From: Streptomyces pactum
GTDB lineage: Bacteria; Actinomycetota; Actinomycetes; Streptomycetales; Streptomycetaceae
Assembly: GCF_016031615.1 (NCBI RefSeq)
Contig: NZ_JACYXC010000001.1
Coordinates: forward strand, 2,914,001-2,978,000
DNA length: 64,000 nt
Direction: 5' to 3'
The position numbers and the translations under genes are program-made. Below the pieces are notes generated by a model. The model was given only the letters and a program-made list of their open reading frames with translations, searched no databases and was not told where the DNA came from. Of the stretch, positions 8,297-16,509 are shown one piece after another. The first letter of the stretch is position 1, and every line of letters starts with the position of its first letter.

Positions 8297-9154
8297 CCCC
8301 GTCAGTGTCTCAGGACGGCGCGGCGGGGCGTCCGCGGCATCCCCGCCCGGTCCCTGATCCCCTCTGCCCCGGCGCCCGGCGCCCGGCCCCCCGGCGCCCC
8401 GCCCGCCGCGCAGCCGCACCCCGCGCGTACGGTCCCGGGCCCACCCGCACCCGCCCGTGCCGGGCCCGGCGGCGCCCAGGTCTGCCCGTGCCGGGCCCGG
8501 CGGCGCCCGCGCCCCCACGCGTACGGTCCGGGGACGGGCGTACGGCCCGGACGGCGGCCCGCACCCGCCGCCCACCGCGCCCCCGGCCGGGCGTACGGTC
8601 CGACCCCCGGCGCCCCCGGCCCGCCTGCCCCCGGCCCCCGCCTGCCCGGTCCGCACCCCGACCGGTCCGTGTTCCGCACCCCGCGCCCCTGGGGCCCACC
8701 CGGACGGCCGGTCCGGGTACCGCCGGACGGCCCGGGGACACGCCCCGGGGGGTCCCGTTCGAGTGGCACTCCGCCGCTCCTCCAGCCGGCCGGGGGAAGA
8801 TCACGCGGCGCATCGCGGCCGTACTGCGGCCCTACGACCGGCCGCCCGGCCCCGGACCACCCCTGACCAGGCACCCGGACCCCGGACCGGGCCCCGGCCC
8901 GGACCGTGCGGCACCGGACCGCCCGGCCCCGGAAGCCACCCGGTCCAGGCCCGGCTCCACTCAGGGGACCCGGATCCGGACCCCCGACCGGGCGGCGGTC
9001 CGGGCGGCCCGGGCGGTCCCCGGCGGCATCCGGCCCGCCCACCCCGGCGGACGGGTGCCGGACCTCCGGCCCCCGGCCGACCCCGGACCACCCCGACCGC
9101 CGGTGCGCCGCGCTGTCGTTCCACCGATCTCCGCCGTGCCCGCGAGGAGGGCTC
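8297..9154. other. GC-rich intergenic region, no gene
   Basis: About 860 bases between divergent genes. Long open frames exist on both strands, but all translate to Pro/Arg/Gly/Ala strings, as expected at about 80 percent GC. CGTACGG-type words recur around 8420-8600. The promoters of alr (right to left) and the methyltransferase (left to right) must lie here, but I cannot place them. Confidence 0.5.
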
Positions 9155-9823
9155 ATGACCGTCCGCCCCATGCCCGTCGACCACCAGGTGGGGCACGAGC
9201 AGTACAACCCGCTCACCCTCCGGCTGTACGACACGCTGGTGTACGGGCTGACCTGCCCGCTGTTCTGGAAGGTCCCGGAGAGTGCCCTGCTGCGGTTGTA
9301 CGAGCGCAACATCGCCGAGACGCACCTGGACATCGGGGTCGGCACCGGCCGGCTGCTGGACCGTTGCGCCATGCCGGTGGACCGGCCGCGCATCACCCTG
9401 TTCGACCTCAACCCGCACTGCCTCGCCCACGCCGCCCGCCGGCTGGCCCGGTACGAGGTGACGACCCACCTGGGGAGCGTGCTGAAGCCGTTCCCGCGGC
9501 TGGTCGGGTCCCACGGTTCGGCCGCGCTCAATCTGATGCTGCACTGTGTGCCGGGCGACATCCCGGAGAAGGCCATCGCCTTCGACCACACCGCCGGCTG
9601 CGTCCGCCCCGGCGGGAAGATCTTCGGCAGCACGGTGCTCTCGCGGGGCGTTCCGGTCACCCGCCGCGCCCGGTTCGCGCTCGGCCGGCTCAACGCCGTC
9701 CGCAGCTTCCACAACACCGAGGACGACCTGGAAGACCTCCACGAGCAGTTGGAGAAGCGGTTCTCCCGGTACCGGGTGACGGTCTACGGCTGCGTCGCGC
9801 TCTTCGAGGCCACCGTGGACTGA
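9155..9823 (+). CDS. Class I SAM-dependent methyltransferase
   Basis: A 222-residue Rossmann-type methyltransferase with motif I LDIGVGTGRLLDRC, an acidic strand end at ITLFDLNPHCLAHA, and the later CVRPGGKIFGSTVL strand. The N-terminus contains YDTLVYGLTCPLFWK, a sequence typical of a Streptomyces methyltransferase group sometimes found beside secondary-metabolism genes. No biosynthetic cluster surrounds it here, so the substrate is unknown. The start is set by GAGGAGGG five bases upstream of the ATG. It stands alone, followed by a repeat-filled gap and then the nnr gene. Confidence 0.85.
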   Translation: MTVRPMPVDHQVGHEQYNPLTLRLYDTLVYGLTCPLFWKVPESALLRLYERNIAETHLDIGVGTGRLLDRCAMPVDRPRITLFDLNPHCLAHAARRLARYEVTTHLGSVLKPFPRLVGSHGSAALNLMLHCVPGDIPEKAIAFDHTAGCVRPGGKIFGSTVLSRGVPVTRRARFALGRLNAVRSFHNTEDDLEDLHEQLEKRFSRYRVTVYGCVALFEATVD

Positions 9824-9854
9824 CCGCGACCGACCCCCGACGCCCGGACTCCGC

Positions 9855-10015
9855 CCGGCGCGCGACGCCCACGGCGACCCCGGCCGCCACGGCGCGGCGG
9901 GCATCCACGACACCCCGGCCCCCACGGCGCGACCGTCCACGGTGCCGCGGACGCCCACGGCGACGGCGCGGACGGCCACGGCACGGCGGGCCCGCACGGC
10001 GACGCGGCGGGCCGG
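9855..10015. repeat. Degenerate GCCCACGGCGAC-type short tandem repeats
   Basis: Between the methyltransferase and the nnr gene, the word CCACGGCG and close variants recur about ten times at roughly 12-18 bp spacing. No open frame with a ribosome binding site is present. It is probably slippage-derived intergenic DNA. Confidence 0.6.
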
Positions 10016-10033
10016 CGTTGGGAGACTGTGGGC

Positions 10034-11629
10034 ATGAGGACCGCCTACCGCGTCGAGACCGTACGGACCGCCGAACGCGAGCTGATGGCGCGGCTGCCGG
10101 AGGGTGCGCTGATGCGCCGCGCCGCCGCCGGACTGGCCGCCGCCTGCGTCGAACTGCTCGGACCGCCGGGCCGCCCCGCCCCGGCCGGTCCCCGCCGCCG
10201 GCCGCGCCGCCCGGGAGGGCCCTCCGGCACCTACGGCGCCCGGGTCACGCTGCTGGTGGGCAGCGGGGACAACGGGGGTGACGCGCTGTACGCCGGCGCC
10301 CTCCTGGCCCGCCGGGGCGCCGGGGTGACCGCCGTCCTGCTCAGCCCCGACCGGGCGCACCCCGGCGGGCTGCGGGCGCTGCGCACGGCCGGCGGCCGGA
10401 TCGTCCACGCCACCACGGCCGCCACCGCCACCCCCGGCACGACGCCCGCCACCGCACCCGGTGCCGGCCCCGCGGAGACCGCCGCACCCGGGGAGACCCC
10501 GGTGTCCGGCGAGGCGGTGGCGGCCGTGGCAGGCGCCGACCTGGTGATCGACGGCATCGTCGGTATCGGGGGCCGGGGCGGCCTCCGCCCGGTCGCGGAA
10601 CGGTTGCTGGAGTCGGTCCGCGCCCCCCTGGTCGCCGTGGACCTGCCCAGCGGGGTGGACGCGGACAGCGGCGAGGTGTCCGGTGCGGCGGTCACCGCCG
10701 ACCTCACCGTCACCTTCGGCGCGTACAAGCCGGGCCTGCTGATCGACCCGGCCCACGAACGGGCCGGCGCGCTGCGGCTGATCGACATCGGGCTGGGCCC
10801 CTTTCTGCCGCCGGAGCCGGACGTGGTGGCGCTCCAGCACGCGGACATCGCCCGGCTGCTGCCCGCCCCCGCGCCGGAGAGCGACAAGTACCGGCGCGGT
10901 GTGGTGGGCGTGGTGGCCGGTTCGGCGCGCTACCCGGGCGCGGCGGTGCTGGCGGTGGCCGGGGCGCTGCGCGGCGGCGCGGGGGCCGTGCGGTACGTGG
11001 GCCCGGCCGCGGACGCGGTGATCGCCCGCTTCCCCGAGGCGCTGGTGCACGCCGGGCCGCCGCACAAGGCCGGCCGGGTCCAGGCCTGGGTGGTCGGGCC
11101 GGGGCTCGGTGACGACGAGGACGCCCGGCGCGCGCTGGCCGACGTGGTCGCCTCCGACGTGCCGGTCCTGGTGGACGCGGACGGGCTGCGGCTGCTGCCG
11201 GACGCCGGTGAGCGGCGGGCGCCGACCCTGCTCACCCCGCACGCCGGGGAGGCGGCGGCGCTGCTGGGCACCTCCCGCGCGGAGGTGGAGGCGAACCGGC
11301 TGCGGTCGGTGCGCGCGCTGGCCGAGCGGTTCGGCGCCACCGCGCTGCTGAAGGGGTCCACCACCCTGATCGCCTCGGCCACCGGCCCGGCCCGGGTCAA
11401 CCCCACCGGCACCGGCTGGCTGGCCACCGCCGGCAGCGGTGATGTGCTCTCCGGGCTGGTCGGCTCGCTGCTGGCGGCCGGGCTCCACCCGCGCGACGCG
11501 GCGGCGGCCGGGGCGTACCTGCACGGGCTCGCCGCCCGCCGGGTGGCCGGCCGGCCGGGGTCGCCGATCACCGCCCACGAGGTGGCGCAGGCGCTGCCGG
11601 GGGCGTGGGCGGACGTCCGCACCGGCTGA
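10034..11629 (+). CDS. Bifunctional NAD(P)H-hydrate epimerase / ADP-dependent dehydratase
   Basis: Repairs hydrated NAD(P)H. The 531 residues contain an N-terminal YjeF/NnrE epimerase domain (about 1-230, with VGSGDNGGDALYAG and DLPSGVDADSG) and a C-terminal NnrD dehydratase domain (about 270-525, with VVGPGLGDDEDA, VDADGLRLL, LTPHAGEAAALLG and TAGSGDVLSG). Two low-complexity inserts interrupt the epimerase domain: an Arg/Pro stretch near residues 45-65 and a Thr/Ala/Pro stretch near 130-160. ATG 10034 matches family N-termini (MRTAYRVETVR); a GTG two codons earlier is possible. Confidence 0.92.
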   Translation: MRTAYRVETVRTAERELMARLPEGALMRRAAAGLAAACVELLGPPGRPAPAGPRRRPRRPGGPSGTYGARVTLLVGSGDNGGDALYAGALLARRGAGVTAVLLSPDRAHPGGLRALRTAGGRIVHATTAATATPGTTPATAPGAGPAETAAPGETPVSGEAVAAVAGADLVIDGIVGIGGRGGLRPVAERLLESVRAPLVAVDLPSGVDADSGEVSGAAVTADLTVTFGAYKPGLLIDPAHERAGALRLIDIGLGPFLPPEPDVVALQHADIARLLPAPAPESDKYRRGVVGVVAGSARYPGAAVLAVAGALRGGAGAVRYVGPAADAVIARFPEALVHAGPPHKAGRVQAWVVGPGLGDDEDARRALADVVASDVPVLVDADGLRLLPDAGERRAPTLLTPHAGEAAALLGTSRAEVEANRLRSVRALAERFGATALLKGSTTLIASATGPARVNPTGTGWLATAGSGDVLSGLVGSLLAAGLHPRDAAAAGAYLHGLAARRVAGRPGSPITAHEVAQALPGAWADVRTG

Positions 11630-11787
11630 TCCCGAGCGGGCCCGCACGCCGGCGGCCTCCCGGCCACCGCCCGGGACGGGCCCCCGGCGCCGGCGCCCGT
11701 CCCGGACCGCTCCCCCGGCGACGCGGGCACCTCCCGGCCGGTCACGCCGGCCCGCCCGTCTCCCGGCGCCGGCGCCTGCCGACCCGG

Positions 11788-12852
11788 TCATCCGTCCGCC
11801 GCCGCCGGACCCTCCCGGTGCCGGTCCTGCCGTTCCACGAGCGCCGCCAGCCCGTCGAGCACGGACCGCAGTCCCATCTCGAACAGCTCGTCCAGGCGCA
11901 GGTCGTAGCCGCTCTCGCCGACGGCCGACAGCACCCGTCGGAGGGTCGGGTAGGCGCCGGAGGAGACCAGTTCGGCGAGGGCCGGTTCCTGGGATGCCAT
12001 CCACTCCTCCTCCGAGACCCCGGTGGCGCTCCGGGCCTGGGCCTCCCGCTCCAGTTGGACGGCGATGCCCTGGACATGGCTGTACAGCAGCACATTGATG
12101 TCGAGCATGGTCGCAGCGTCCAGGCCGTGCCCGTCCAGGGCGCTGAGCATCCAGTCCGAGTACGCCATCAGGTTCGGCAGCATCAGCGGGCGGGTGAGCG
12201 GTCCGATCTGCGCCAGCCACGGGTGGGCGCGGTGCACCGCCCACAGGGCCCGGGCGCCCATCGCCAGCCGGTCGCGCCAGTGGGCCGGCGGGCGCGCGGG
12301 CCACCTCAGCTCACCGAGCACGGTGTCCGCCATCGAGTGGACCAGGTCGTCCTTGCTGGCGACGTAGCGGTACGGCGACATGGCGGCGGAACCCAGCCGC
12401 GCCGCGATCCCCCGCATGGAGAGGGCGGGCAGCCCCTCGGTGTCGGCGATCTCGATGGCGGTACGCACGATCCGCTCCCGGGACAGCTCCCGTCCGGGCG
12501 CCGCGCCGTGCTCCGGGCCGTCGTCCACCGGCCCCGGACGGGCCCCGCCCCCGGACGGGTGCCCGGCGGAAGCCGCCGGACGCCGCTCGGAACCCGCGGC
12601 GCGCCGCTCCGGGACCGCCGGGCGCCGGCGGGGGGCGGCCACCACCGTGCCCACCCTCGGCTGCGCCTCGATCAGCCCCTCCTGGCGCAGCGCGGCCAGT
12701 GCCTTGGTCGCGGTGGCCAGGGCCACGCCCCACTCCTGCGCGACCCGGCGCGTGGAGGGCAGCCGGCCACCAGGCGCCAGCTCACCGGTGACGATCCGCC
12801 GCCGCAGCTCGCCGGCGATCCGCAGATACGGAGGACGGGTGTCCTCGGACAT
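11788..12852 (-). CDS. GntR-TetR fusion transcriptional regulator
   Basis: A 354-residue regulator with two DNA-binding domains: a GntR-type winged helix (about residues 7-72, LPSTRRVAQEWGVALATATKA) and, after a basic/Pro-rich linker, a TetR-type helix-turn-helix (about 125-170, LSMRGIAARLGSAAMSPYRY) with a TetR-like ligand-binding C-terminus. It is divergent from an FAD monooxygenase with a 212-base gap that holds two copies of one operator. By analogy with TetR/TetX-like arrangements, it probably represses the monooxygenase and itself and is released by the enzyme's substrate. The ATG at 12852 gives an intact GntR domain. Confidence 0.9.
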   Translation of the reverse strand: MSEDTRPPYLRIAGELRRRIVTGELAPGGRLPSTRRVAQEWGVALATATKALAALRQEGLIEAQPRVGTVVAAPRRRPAVPERRAAGSERRPAASAGHPSGGGARPGPVDDGPEHGAAPGRELSRERIVRTAIEIADTEGLPALSMRGIAARLGSAAMSPYRYVASKDDLVHSMADTVLGELRWPARPPAHWRDRLAMGARALWAVHRAHPWLAQIGPLTRPLMLPNLMAYSDWMLSALDGHGLDAATMLDINVLLYSHVQGIAVQLEREAQARSATGVSEEEWMASQEPALAELVSSGAYPTLRRVLSAVGESGYDLRLDELFEMGLRSVLDGLAALVERQDRHREGPAAADG

Positions 12853-12880
12853 GTCCGCACTCCTCTCTCCCGCAACACCG

Positions 12881-12941
12881 CTGTACTAGGACAGAGGCTA
12901 CCAGCGACAACGGCGCGCCGGCCGTCTCTGACCTAGTACAG
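12881..12941. promoter_or_regulatory. Paired inverted operators between regulator and monooxygenase
   Basis: An 18-bp inverted repeat with two mismatches: arms at 12881-12898 and 12924-12941, with identical 10-bp ends CTGTACTAGG and CCTAGTACAG. Each arm is itself a near-palindrome (CTGTACTAGGACAG and CTGACCTAGTACAG), so there appear to be two dimer sites facing each other, about 43 bases apart. One lies beside each divergent gene. They are the obvious binding sites for the GntR-TetR protein. Confidence 0.8.
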
Positions 12942-13064
12942 CGAGCCGAACAACCCGCCGAAACGACTGCCTCCGGGCCAGGTCTACGACGTACATTCGG
13001 CGTCACCGAAAGGACCTGCGGCTTCGGTCGCCGTTCCGCGTACGCCGTAAGAAGGGTTTCCGCC

Positions 13065-14258
13065 ATGCCGATCACCCGTACCGCCCGGCCCGTCTCTCCC
13101 GCCCGGACCGCGCTCGTCTCCGGGGCGGGCGTCGCCGGGCTGGCCACCGCCTACTGGCTGCGCCGCCACGGCTGGACCACCACCGTGGTCGAGCGCGCCC
13201 CGGCGGTCCGCACCGGTGGCCACGCGATCGACGTGCGCGGGGTCGCCCTCGCCGTGCTGGAGCGGATGGGGCTGCTGGACCAGGTGCGACAGGCACGCAC
13301 CCGGACCCGCGGGATGACGATGCTCGACGGTGACGGGAGGGAGCAGTGGCGCTCCACCGAAATGGCCCTCAGCAGCGGCCGGCTCGACAGCGACGACTGC
13401 GAACTCCTCCGTGAGGACCTGACCCGGCTGCTGTACGAACGGACCGCGCCGGAAACGGAATTCCTCTTCGGCGACTCGGTGGTCACGCTCGACGGCACCC
13501 CGGCCGGGACGGACCGGACGGACGGACCGGACGGACCGGACGGGCCCGAGGGGATACGCGTCGGCTTCGAACACGCCCCCGACCGGACGTTCGACCTGGT
13601 GGTGGGCGCGGACGGGCTGCACTCGACGGTGCGCCGGCTGGCCTTCGGGGAGGAGGCCCGGTTCGCCCACCACCTGGGCTCCTACGTCGGCGTCTTCTCC
13701 ACCGACAACTTCCTCGGCCTGGAGGACTGGCAGGTGTGGTCCCAGGACGAGACCACCACCACCTGCGTCTACCCGGTGCGCGACAACACCGAGCTGCGCG
13801 CCACCGTCGGCTTCCGGTCCGAGCCGCTCGCCGACCACGACCACCGCGACACGGACGCCCACCGGACGCTGCTCGCCGACCGGCTGGCCCACCTCGGCGG
13901 CGACACCCCCCGGCTGCTGAAGGCGATGCACACCGCGCCCGACTTCTACTTCGACGCGATGGCCCAGATCCGGATGGACCGGTGGTCGCGGGGACGGACG
14001 GTCCTGGTGGGGGACGCCGGATACTGCCCGTCGCCGCTCTCCGGCCAGGGCACCAGCCTCGCCCTGGTGGGGGCGTACGTCCTCGCCGACGAACTCGCGA
14101 AGGCCGGCGGTGACCACCGCGTCGCCCTCCCCCGCTACGAGGAGCGCCTGCGCCCCTTCGTCACCCTCAACCAGGCCCTGGCCACCGAGAACCCGGGCAA
14201 CCCGGCCGCCGAGGAGTCGGTGGACCGGGCGAAGAACGCGCTCTCGCTCGACGCGTGA
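13065..14258 (+). CDS. FAD-dependent monooxygenase (PHBH/TetX-like)
   Basis: A 397-residue class A flavoprotein monooxygenase. FAD-binding motifs are visible: the dinucleotide fold SGAGVAGLATAYWLRRHG followed by VVER (residues about 10-45), the DLVVGADGLHSTVRRL motif near 185, and the GDAGYCPSPLSGQGTSLAL motif near 310. A short Asp/Gly/Pro repeat insert lies at about residues 145-160. It probably hydroxylates a small aromatic or antibiotic-like compound. The divergent GntR-TetR regulator suggests substrate induction. The start ATG has GAAGGG about eight bases upstream. Transcription ends at the hairpin just after the stop. Confidence 0.9.
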   Translation: MPITRTARPVSPARTALVSGAGVAGLATAYWLRRHGWTTTVVERAPAVRTGGHAIDVRGVALAVLERMGLLDQVRQARTRTRGMTMLDGDGREQWRSTEMALSSGRLDSDDCELLREDLTRLLYERTAPETEFLFGDSVVTLDGTPAGTDRTDGPDGPDGPEGIRVGFEHAPDRTFDLVVGADGLHSTVRRLAFGEEARFAHHLGSYVGVFSTDNFLGLEDWQVWSQDETTTTCVYPVRDNTELRATVGFRSEPLADHDHRDTDAHRTLLADRLAHLGGDTPRLLKAMHTAPDFYFDAMAQIRMDRWSRGRTVLVGDAGYCPSPLSGQGTSLALVGAYVLADELAKAGGDHRVALPRYEERLRPFVTLNQALATENPGNPAAEESVDRAKNALSLDA

Positions 14259-14262
14259 CACG

Positions 14263-14311
14263 ACGACGTGGTGCGGCGGGCCCCGCCCCGGGGCCCGCCG
14301 CACCACGTCGT
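14263..14311. terminator. Bidirectional terminator, 23-bp perfect stem
   Basis: Arms 14263-14285 and 14289-14311 are exactly complementary over 23 bases with a three-base loop. The hairpin begins five bases after the monooxygenase stop and lies 25 bases past the stop of the convergent DUF397 gene. It therefore terminates both genes. No T-run follows, as is usual in high-GC actinomycetes. Confidence 0.9.
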
Positions 14312-14335
14312 ATTCGCGTGGTCGCGCGCCGCCGG

Positions 14336-14563
14336 TCAGCCGGCGGGGAACTCCCCGCGCTTCACGGCCGACACGAACGCCGACCAGCCCTCCGCCGAGA
14401 ACACCAGCGCCGGGCCGGTCGGGTTCTTGCTGTCGCGCACGGGGACGCCGGCGCAGCCGCGCGCCACTTCGAGGCAGTCGCCGTTGCTTCCTCCGCTGTA
14501 GCTCGACTTGAACCAGTCGGTGAATGCGGAGGGACCGGGGGCGACGTGCTCACTGCTAACCAT
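14336..14563 (-). CDS. DUF397 domain protein
   Basis: A 75-residue DUF397 protein. The family hallmarks are FKSSYSGGSNGDCLEVA (about residues 18-34), the VRDSKNP motif and the C-terminal GWSAFVSAVKRGEF. DUF397 proteins are almost always partnered with an adjacent XRE/DUF5753 regulator, as here: the ATG lies inside the last codons of that gene (8-base overlap). In Streptomyces such pairs (BldB/WhiJ-like systems) affect development and antibiotic production, with the small protein thought to act on its regulator. Confidence 0.93.
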   Translation of the reverse strand: MVSSEHVAPGPSAFTDWFKSSYSGGSNGDCLEVARGCAGVPVRDSKNPTGPALVFSAEGWSAFVSAVKRGEFPAG

Positions 14564-15371
14564 GATCGTATTCTTCCGCTACAGCCCTGATGAGGGCCAG
14601 GGACTCCTGTCGGGTTGCCGCTTCGCTCAGGGCAAGAGCGTAGGCCGACTGACACGCGCGTACCAGCGACGGGTCATCCATCAAATGCCCGGAGCGGAAC
14701 CCTTCGACGTACGCGATGGGGGCGGCATCCTCGAAGGTCATGAGAGTCATCATGCTCTCCATCAGCGAGTGTGCCCCCGCCGAGAACGGCAGGACGTGCA
14801 GCCGCAGCCGACGTGTCTCCGCCAGGTCTGCGATTCTCCGCAACTGCTCGGCCATCACCCGCCGCCCGCCCACGGGCCTGCGTAGAACCGCTTCGTCCAG
14901 CACCGTCCACAGCACCGGCTGCAACGGATCATCGAGAATCCGAACACGGCTCATGCGGTTGACGATCCGCTCGTCAAGATCGGCCCGCTGGTTCGGGCTG
15001 TACGCCTCGAAGACCGCCCGCGCATAGGCCTCCGTCTGCAACAAACCGGGGACGAGGGAGATGCTGTACTGCTGGATCTCCACGGCGTGCGGCTCCAACT
15101 CCGCCACAACCGCGAAATGGTCAGCGAACTTGGACTCCAGGTCCTCCAGCCACCGCAGGAAGAACCCATCCGTGCCCAACGCCTGATCGATGCGCGCCGC
15201 GTCGTCCGGCTTGGGGAGGCGTCGGCCCGCCTCGAAGTGGCTGATCAGGGTGGGCGAGCACACCACGCGCTCGCTCAGCGTCTCCTGGGTCAGCCCGGCG
15301 GCCATCCGGCGGAGTCTCAGTTCCTCGCCGTATTTCTCCCTGGGGGTCCGTGGCCTGCGTTCGATCTCCAT
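14556..15371 (-). CDS. XRE-family regulator with DUF5753 domain
   Basis: A 271-residue WhiJ-like regulator. It has an N-terminal helix-turn-helix (about residues 13-68, LRRMAAGLTQETLSERVVCSPTLISHFEAG) and a C-terminal DUF5753 domain starting near EIQQYSISLVPGLLQTEAYAR, with the late segment LHVLPFSAGAH. Codon choice is slightly less GC-biased than its neighbours. It is coupled to the DUF397 gene downstream and divergent from three small genes at 15549-16509, which may be its targets. A CCCTAC-N7-GTAGGG inverted repeat lies about 40 bases upstream. Confidence 0.93.
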   Translation of the reverse strand: MEIERRPRTPREKYGEELRLRRMAAGLTQETLSERVVCSPTLISHFEAGRRLPKPDDAARIDQALGTDGFFLRWLEDLESKFADHFAVVAELEPHAVEIQQYSISLVPGLLQTEAYARAVFEAYSPNQRADLDERIVNRMSRVRILDDPLQPVLWTVLDEAVLRRPVGGRRVMAEQLRRIADLAETRRLRLHVLPFSAGAHSLMESMMTLMTFEDAAPIAYVEGFRSGHLMDDPSLVRACQSAYALALSEAATRQESLALIRAVAEEYDHG

Positions 15372-15411
15372 GGGCAGCTCCCAGTGTTGAAAGAGGCGTT
15401 GTCAGCCTCGC

Positions 15412-15430
15412 CCTACTGGCAGCGTAGGGA
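15412..15430. promoter_or_regulatory. Inverted repeat CCCTAC-N7-GTAGGG upstream of XRE gene
   Basis: Six-base perfect arms with a seven-base spacer sit 41-59 bases before the regulator's ATG, in the 177-base divergent region. The position fits an autoregulatory operator. A TAGGGC hexamer within it could be part of the regulator's promoter. Assignment rests on position and symmetry only. Confidence 0.4.
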
Positions 15431-15548
15431 GCGGACCCTGCACGCTGTGAGGGAAGCGCCACAGACCGTGAAAAACACATGGGACCCTCGCGACCGAGTG
15501 CACCGGCCCGAGGGCGTGGCCCACAGCTACCCAACGGAGGTTGCGGAC

Positions 15549-15893
15549 ATGCCCCACGCTATCGCGTGGTTCCTCGACATGCTGCTGCACGCGGTGTTCC
15601 GCTCATCGGGCCGTCACCGGGCCACCGGCCGGACCACCACCCGCGGCGCCCGCCGGGCCGCGGAGGCCGGGCCGGTCACCGCCCCACCGGCGGCGCCACC
15701 GCCGCACCGCCCCGCGCCCGTTCTCCGCGCCGAGGACGTCGCGCTGGTCCGCCCGTACCGGGTCGCCCACGAGGAACACCAGGAACGCGAGGAGGCACTG
15801 CGCCGGTGGCGGCACCGGCGGACCCTGGTGCTCGCGGTGCACGGTGGCCGGATCGACCTCGGCGCGTACCTGATGACGGAGGCGGGCCGGTGA
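15549..15893 (+). CDS. Small hypothetical protein, first of three coupled genes
   Basis: A 114-residue protein with a short hydrophobic N-terminus (MPHAIAWFLDMLLHAVF), an Ala/Pro/Thr-rich middle, and a C-terminal region with VALVRPYRVAHEEHQEREEALRRWRHRR, charged and probably helical, ending in a beta-like LVLAVHGGRIDLGAYLM. No family recognised. The ATG has GGAGG nine bases upstream. The stop overlaps the GTG of the next gene (GTGA). Divergence from the XRE/DUF397 pair suggests a shared regulatory unit, as seen around many such pairs in Streptomyces. Confidence 0.7.
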   Translation: MPHAIAWFLDMLLHAVFRSSGRHRATGRTTTRGARRAAEAGPVTAPPAAPPPHRPAPVLRAEDVALVRPYRVAHEEHQEREEALRRWRHRRTLVLAVHGGRIDLGAYLMTEAGR

Positions 15894-16261
15894 GCGCGCA
15901 CGCCCGGCTGCTGCCGTGGACCGGACCCGGCGGCCGGCCCGCCTACCTGCTCGCCGACGCGACGGACAGCCATCTGTGGCGGCTGGCCGACGAGATGGAG
16001 GCCGTACAGCTGCGCATGGGCGGCGAGATGATCCGGCACGCGCGGGCGGTGGTCGAGGACCGGAAGGCCGACACCGGGCAACTGCGGTACGTCGTCGCCC
16101 GGTTGACCGAGGCGCTGACGGACGCGCTGCGCGTCGCCGAGAGCCGTGGCCTGCGGCTGGCGGCCGGGCCGGACACCGGCCCGGCCCCGGGACCGGCGAC
16201 GGACCCGCCCGGCCCGCCCGGCACCGGCTCCCGCACGGGAGAGGAGGTGGCCCCGGTATGA
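15890..16261 (+). CDS. Small hypothetical protein, second of three
   Basis: A 123-residue protein. Residues 1-85 look like a compact helical domain (SHLWRLADEMEAVQLRMGGEMI, then an Asp/Arg-rich amphipathic helix and VVARLTEALTDALRVAESRG). The last 35 residues are a Pro/Gly/Thr tail. Both ends overlap neighbours by four bases (GTGA, ATGA), which argues strongly for coordinated translation. No known function. Confidence 0.72.
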   Translation: MSAHARLLPWTGPGGRPAYLLADATDSHLWRLADEMEAVQLRMGGEMIRHARAVVEDRKADTGQLRYVVARLTEALTDALRVAESRGLRLAAGPDTGPAPGPATDPPGPPGTGSRTGEEVAPV

Positions 16262-16509
16262 GTGACTGGCGGATCGGCCCGCGCCCGGGCCACCGGCCAC
16301 GCCGGGACGGGGACGACGGCGGGGTCGCGGTGCCGCTGACGGTCACCCGCGACGGGCAGGTGGTCGGCGCCGCCGACCTGGTGCTGACCGCGGCGGAGGC
16401 GGAGCAGCTGCACGCGGCGCTCTGCTACGCGCTGGACGGCCGGCCGGTCCCGGACTTCGCCCCGGACTGCCGGTACCCGGTCCAGCGGCGCAACGGCGCC
16501 TTCCGGTAG
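16258..16509 (+). CDS. Small hypothetical protein, third of three
   Basis: An 83-residue protein, rich in Arg and Asp at the start, then a strand-helix pattern (VAVPLTVTRDGQVVGAADLVLT, then AAEAEQLHAALCYALDG). The ATGA overlap with the previous gene fixes the start. It ends the operon; 970 bases without a convincing intact gene follow. Function unknown. Confidence 0.7.
   Translation: MSDWRIGPRPGHRPRRDGDDGGVAVPLTVTRDGQVVGAADLVLTAAEAEQLHAALCYALDGRPVPDFAPDCRYPVQRRNGAFR

Noticed and set aside
8297..9154. Long open reading frames in the alr-methyltransferase gap
   Set aside because: They exist on both strands, are Arg/Pro/Gly/Ala strings, lack SD sites, and follow from extreme GC content.
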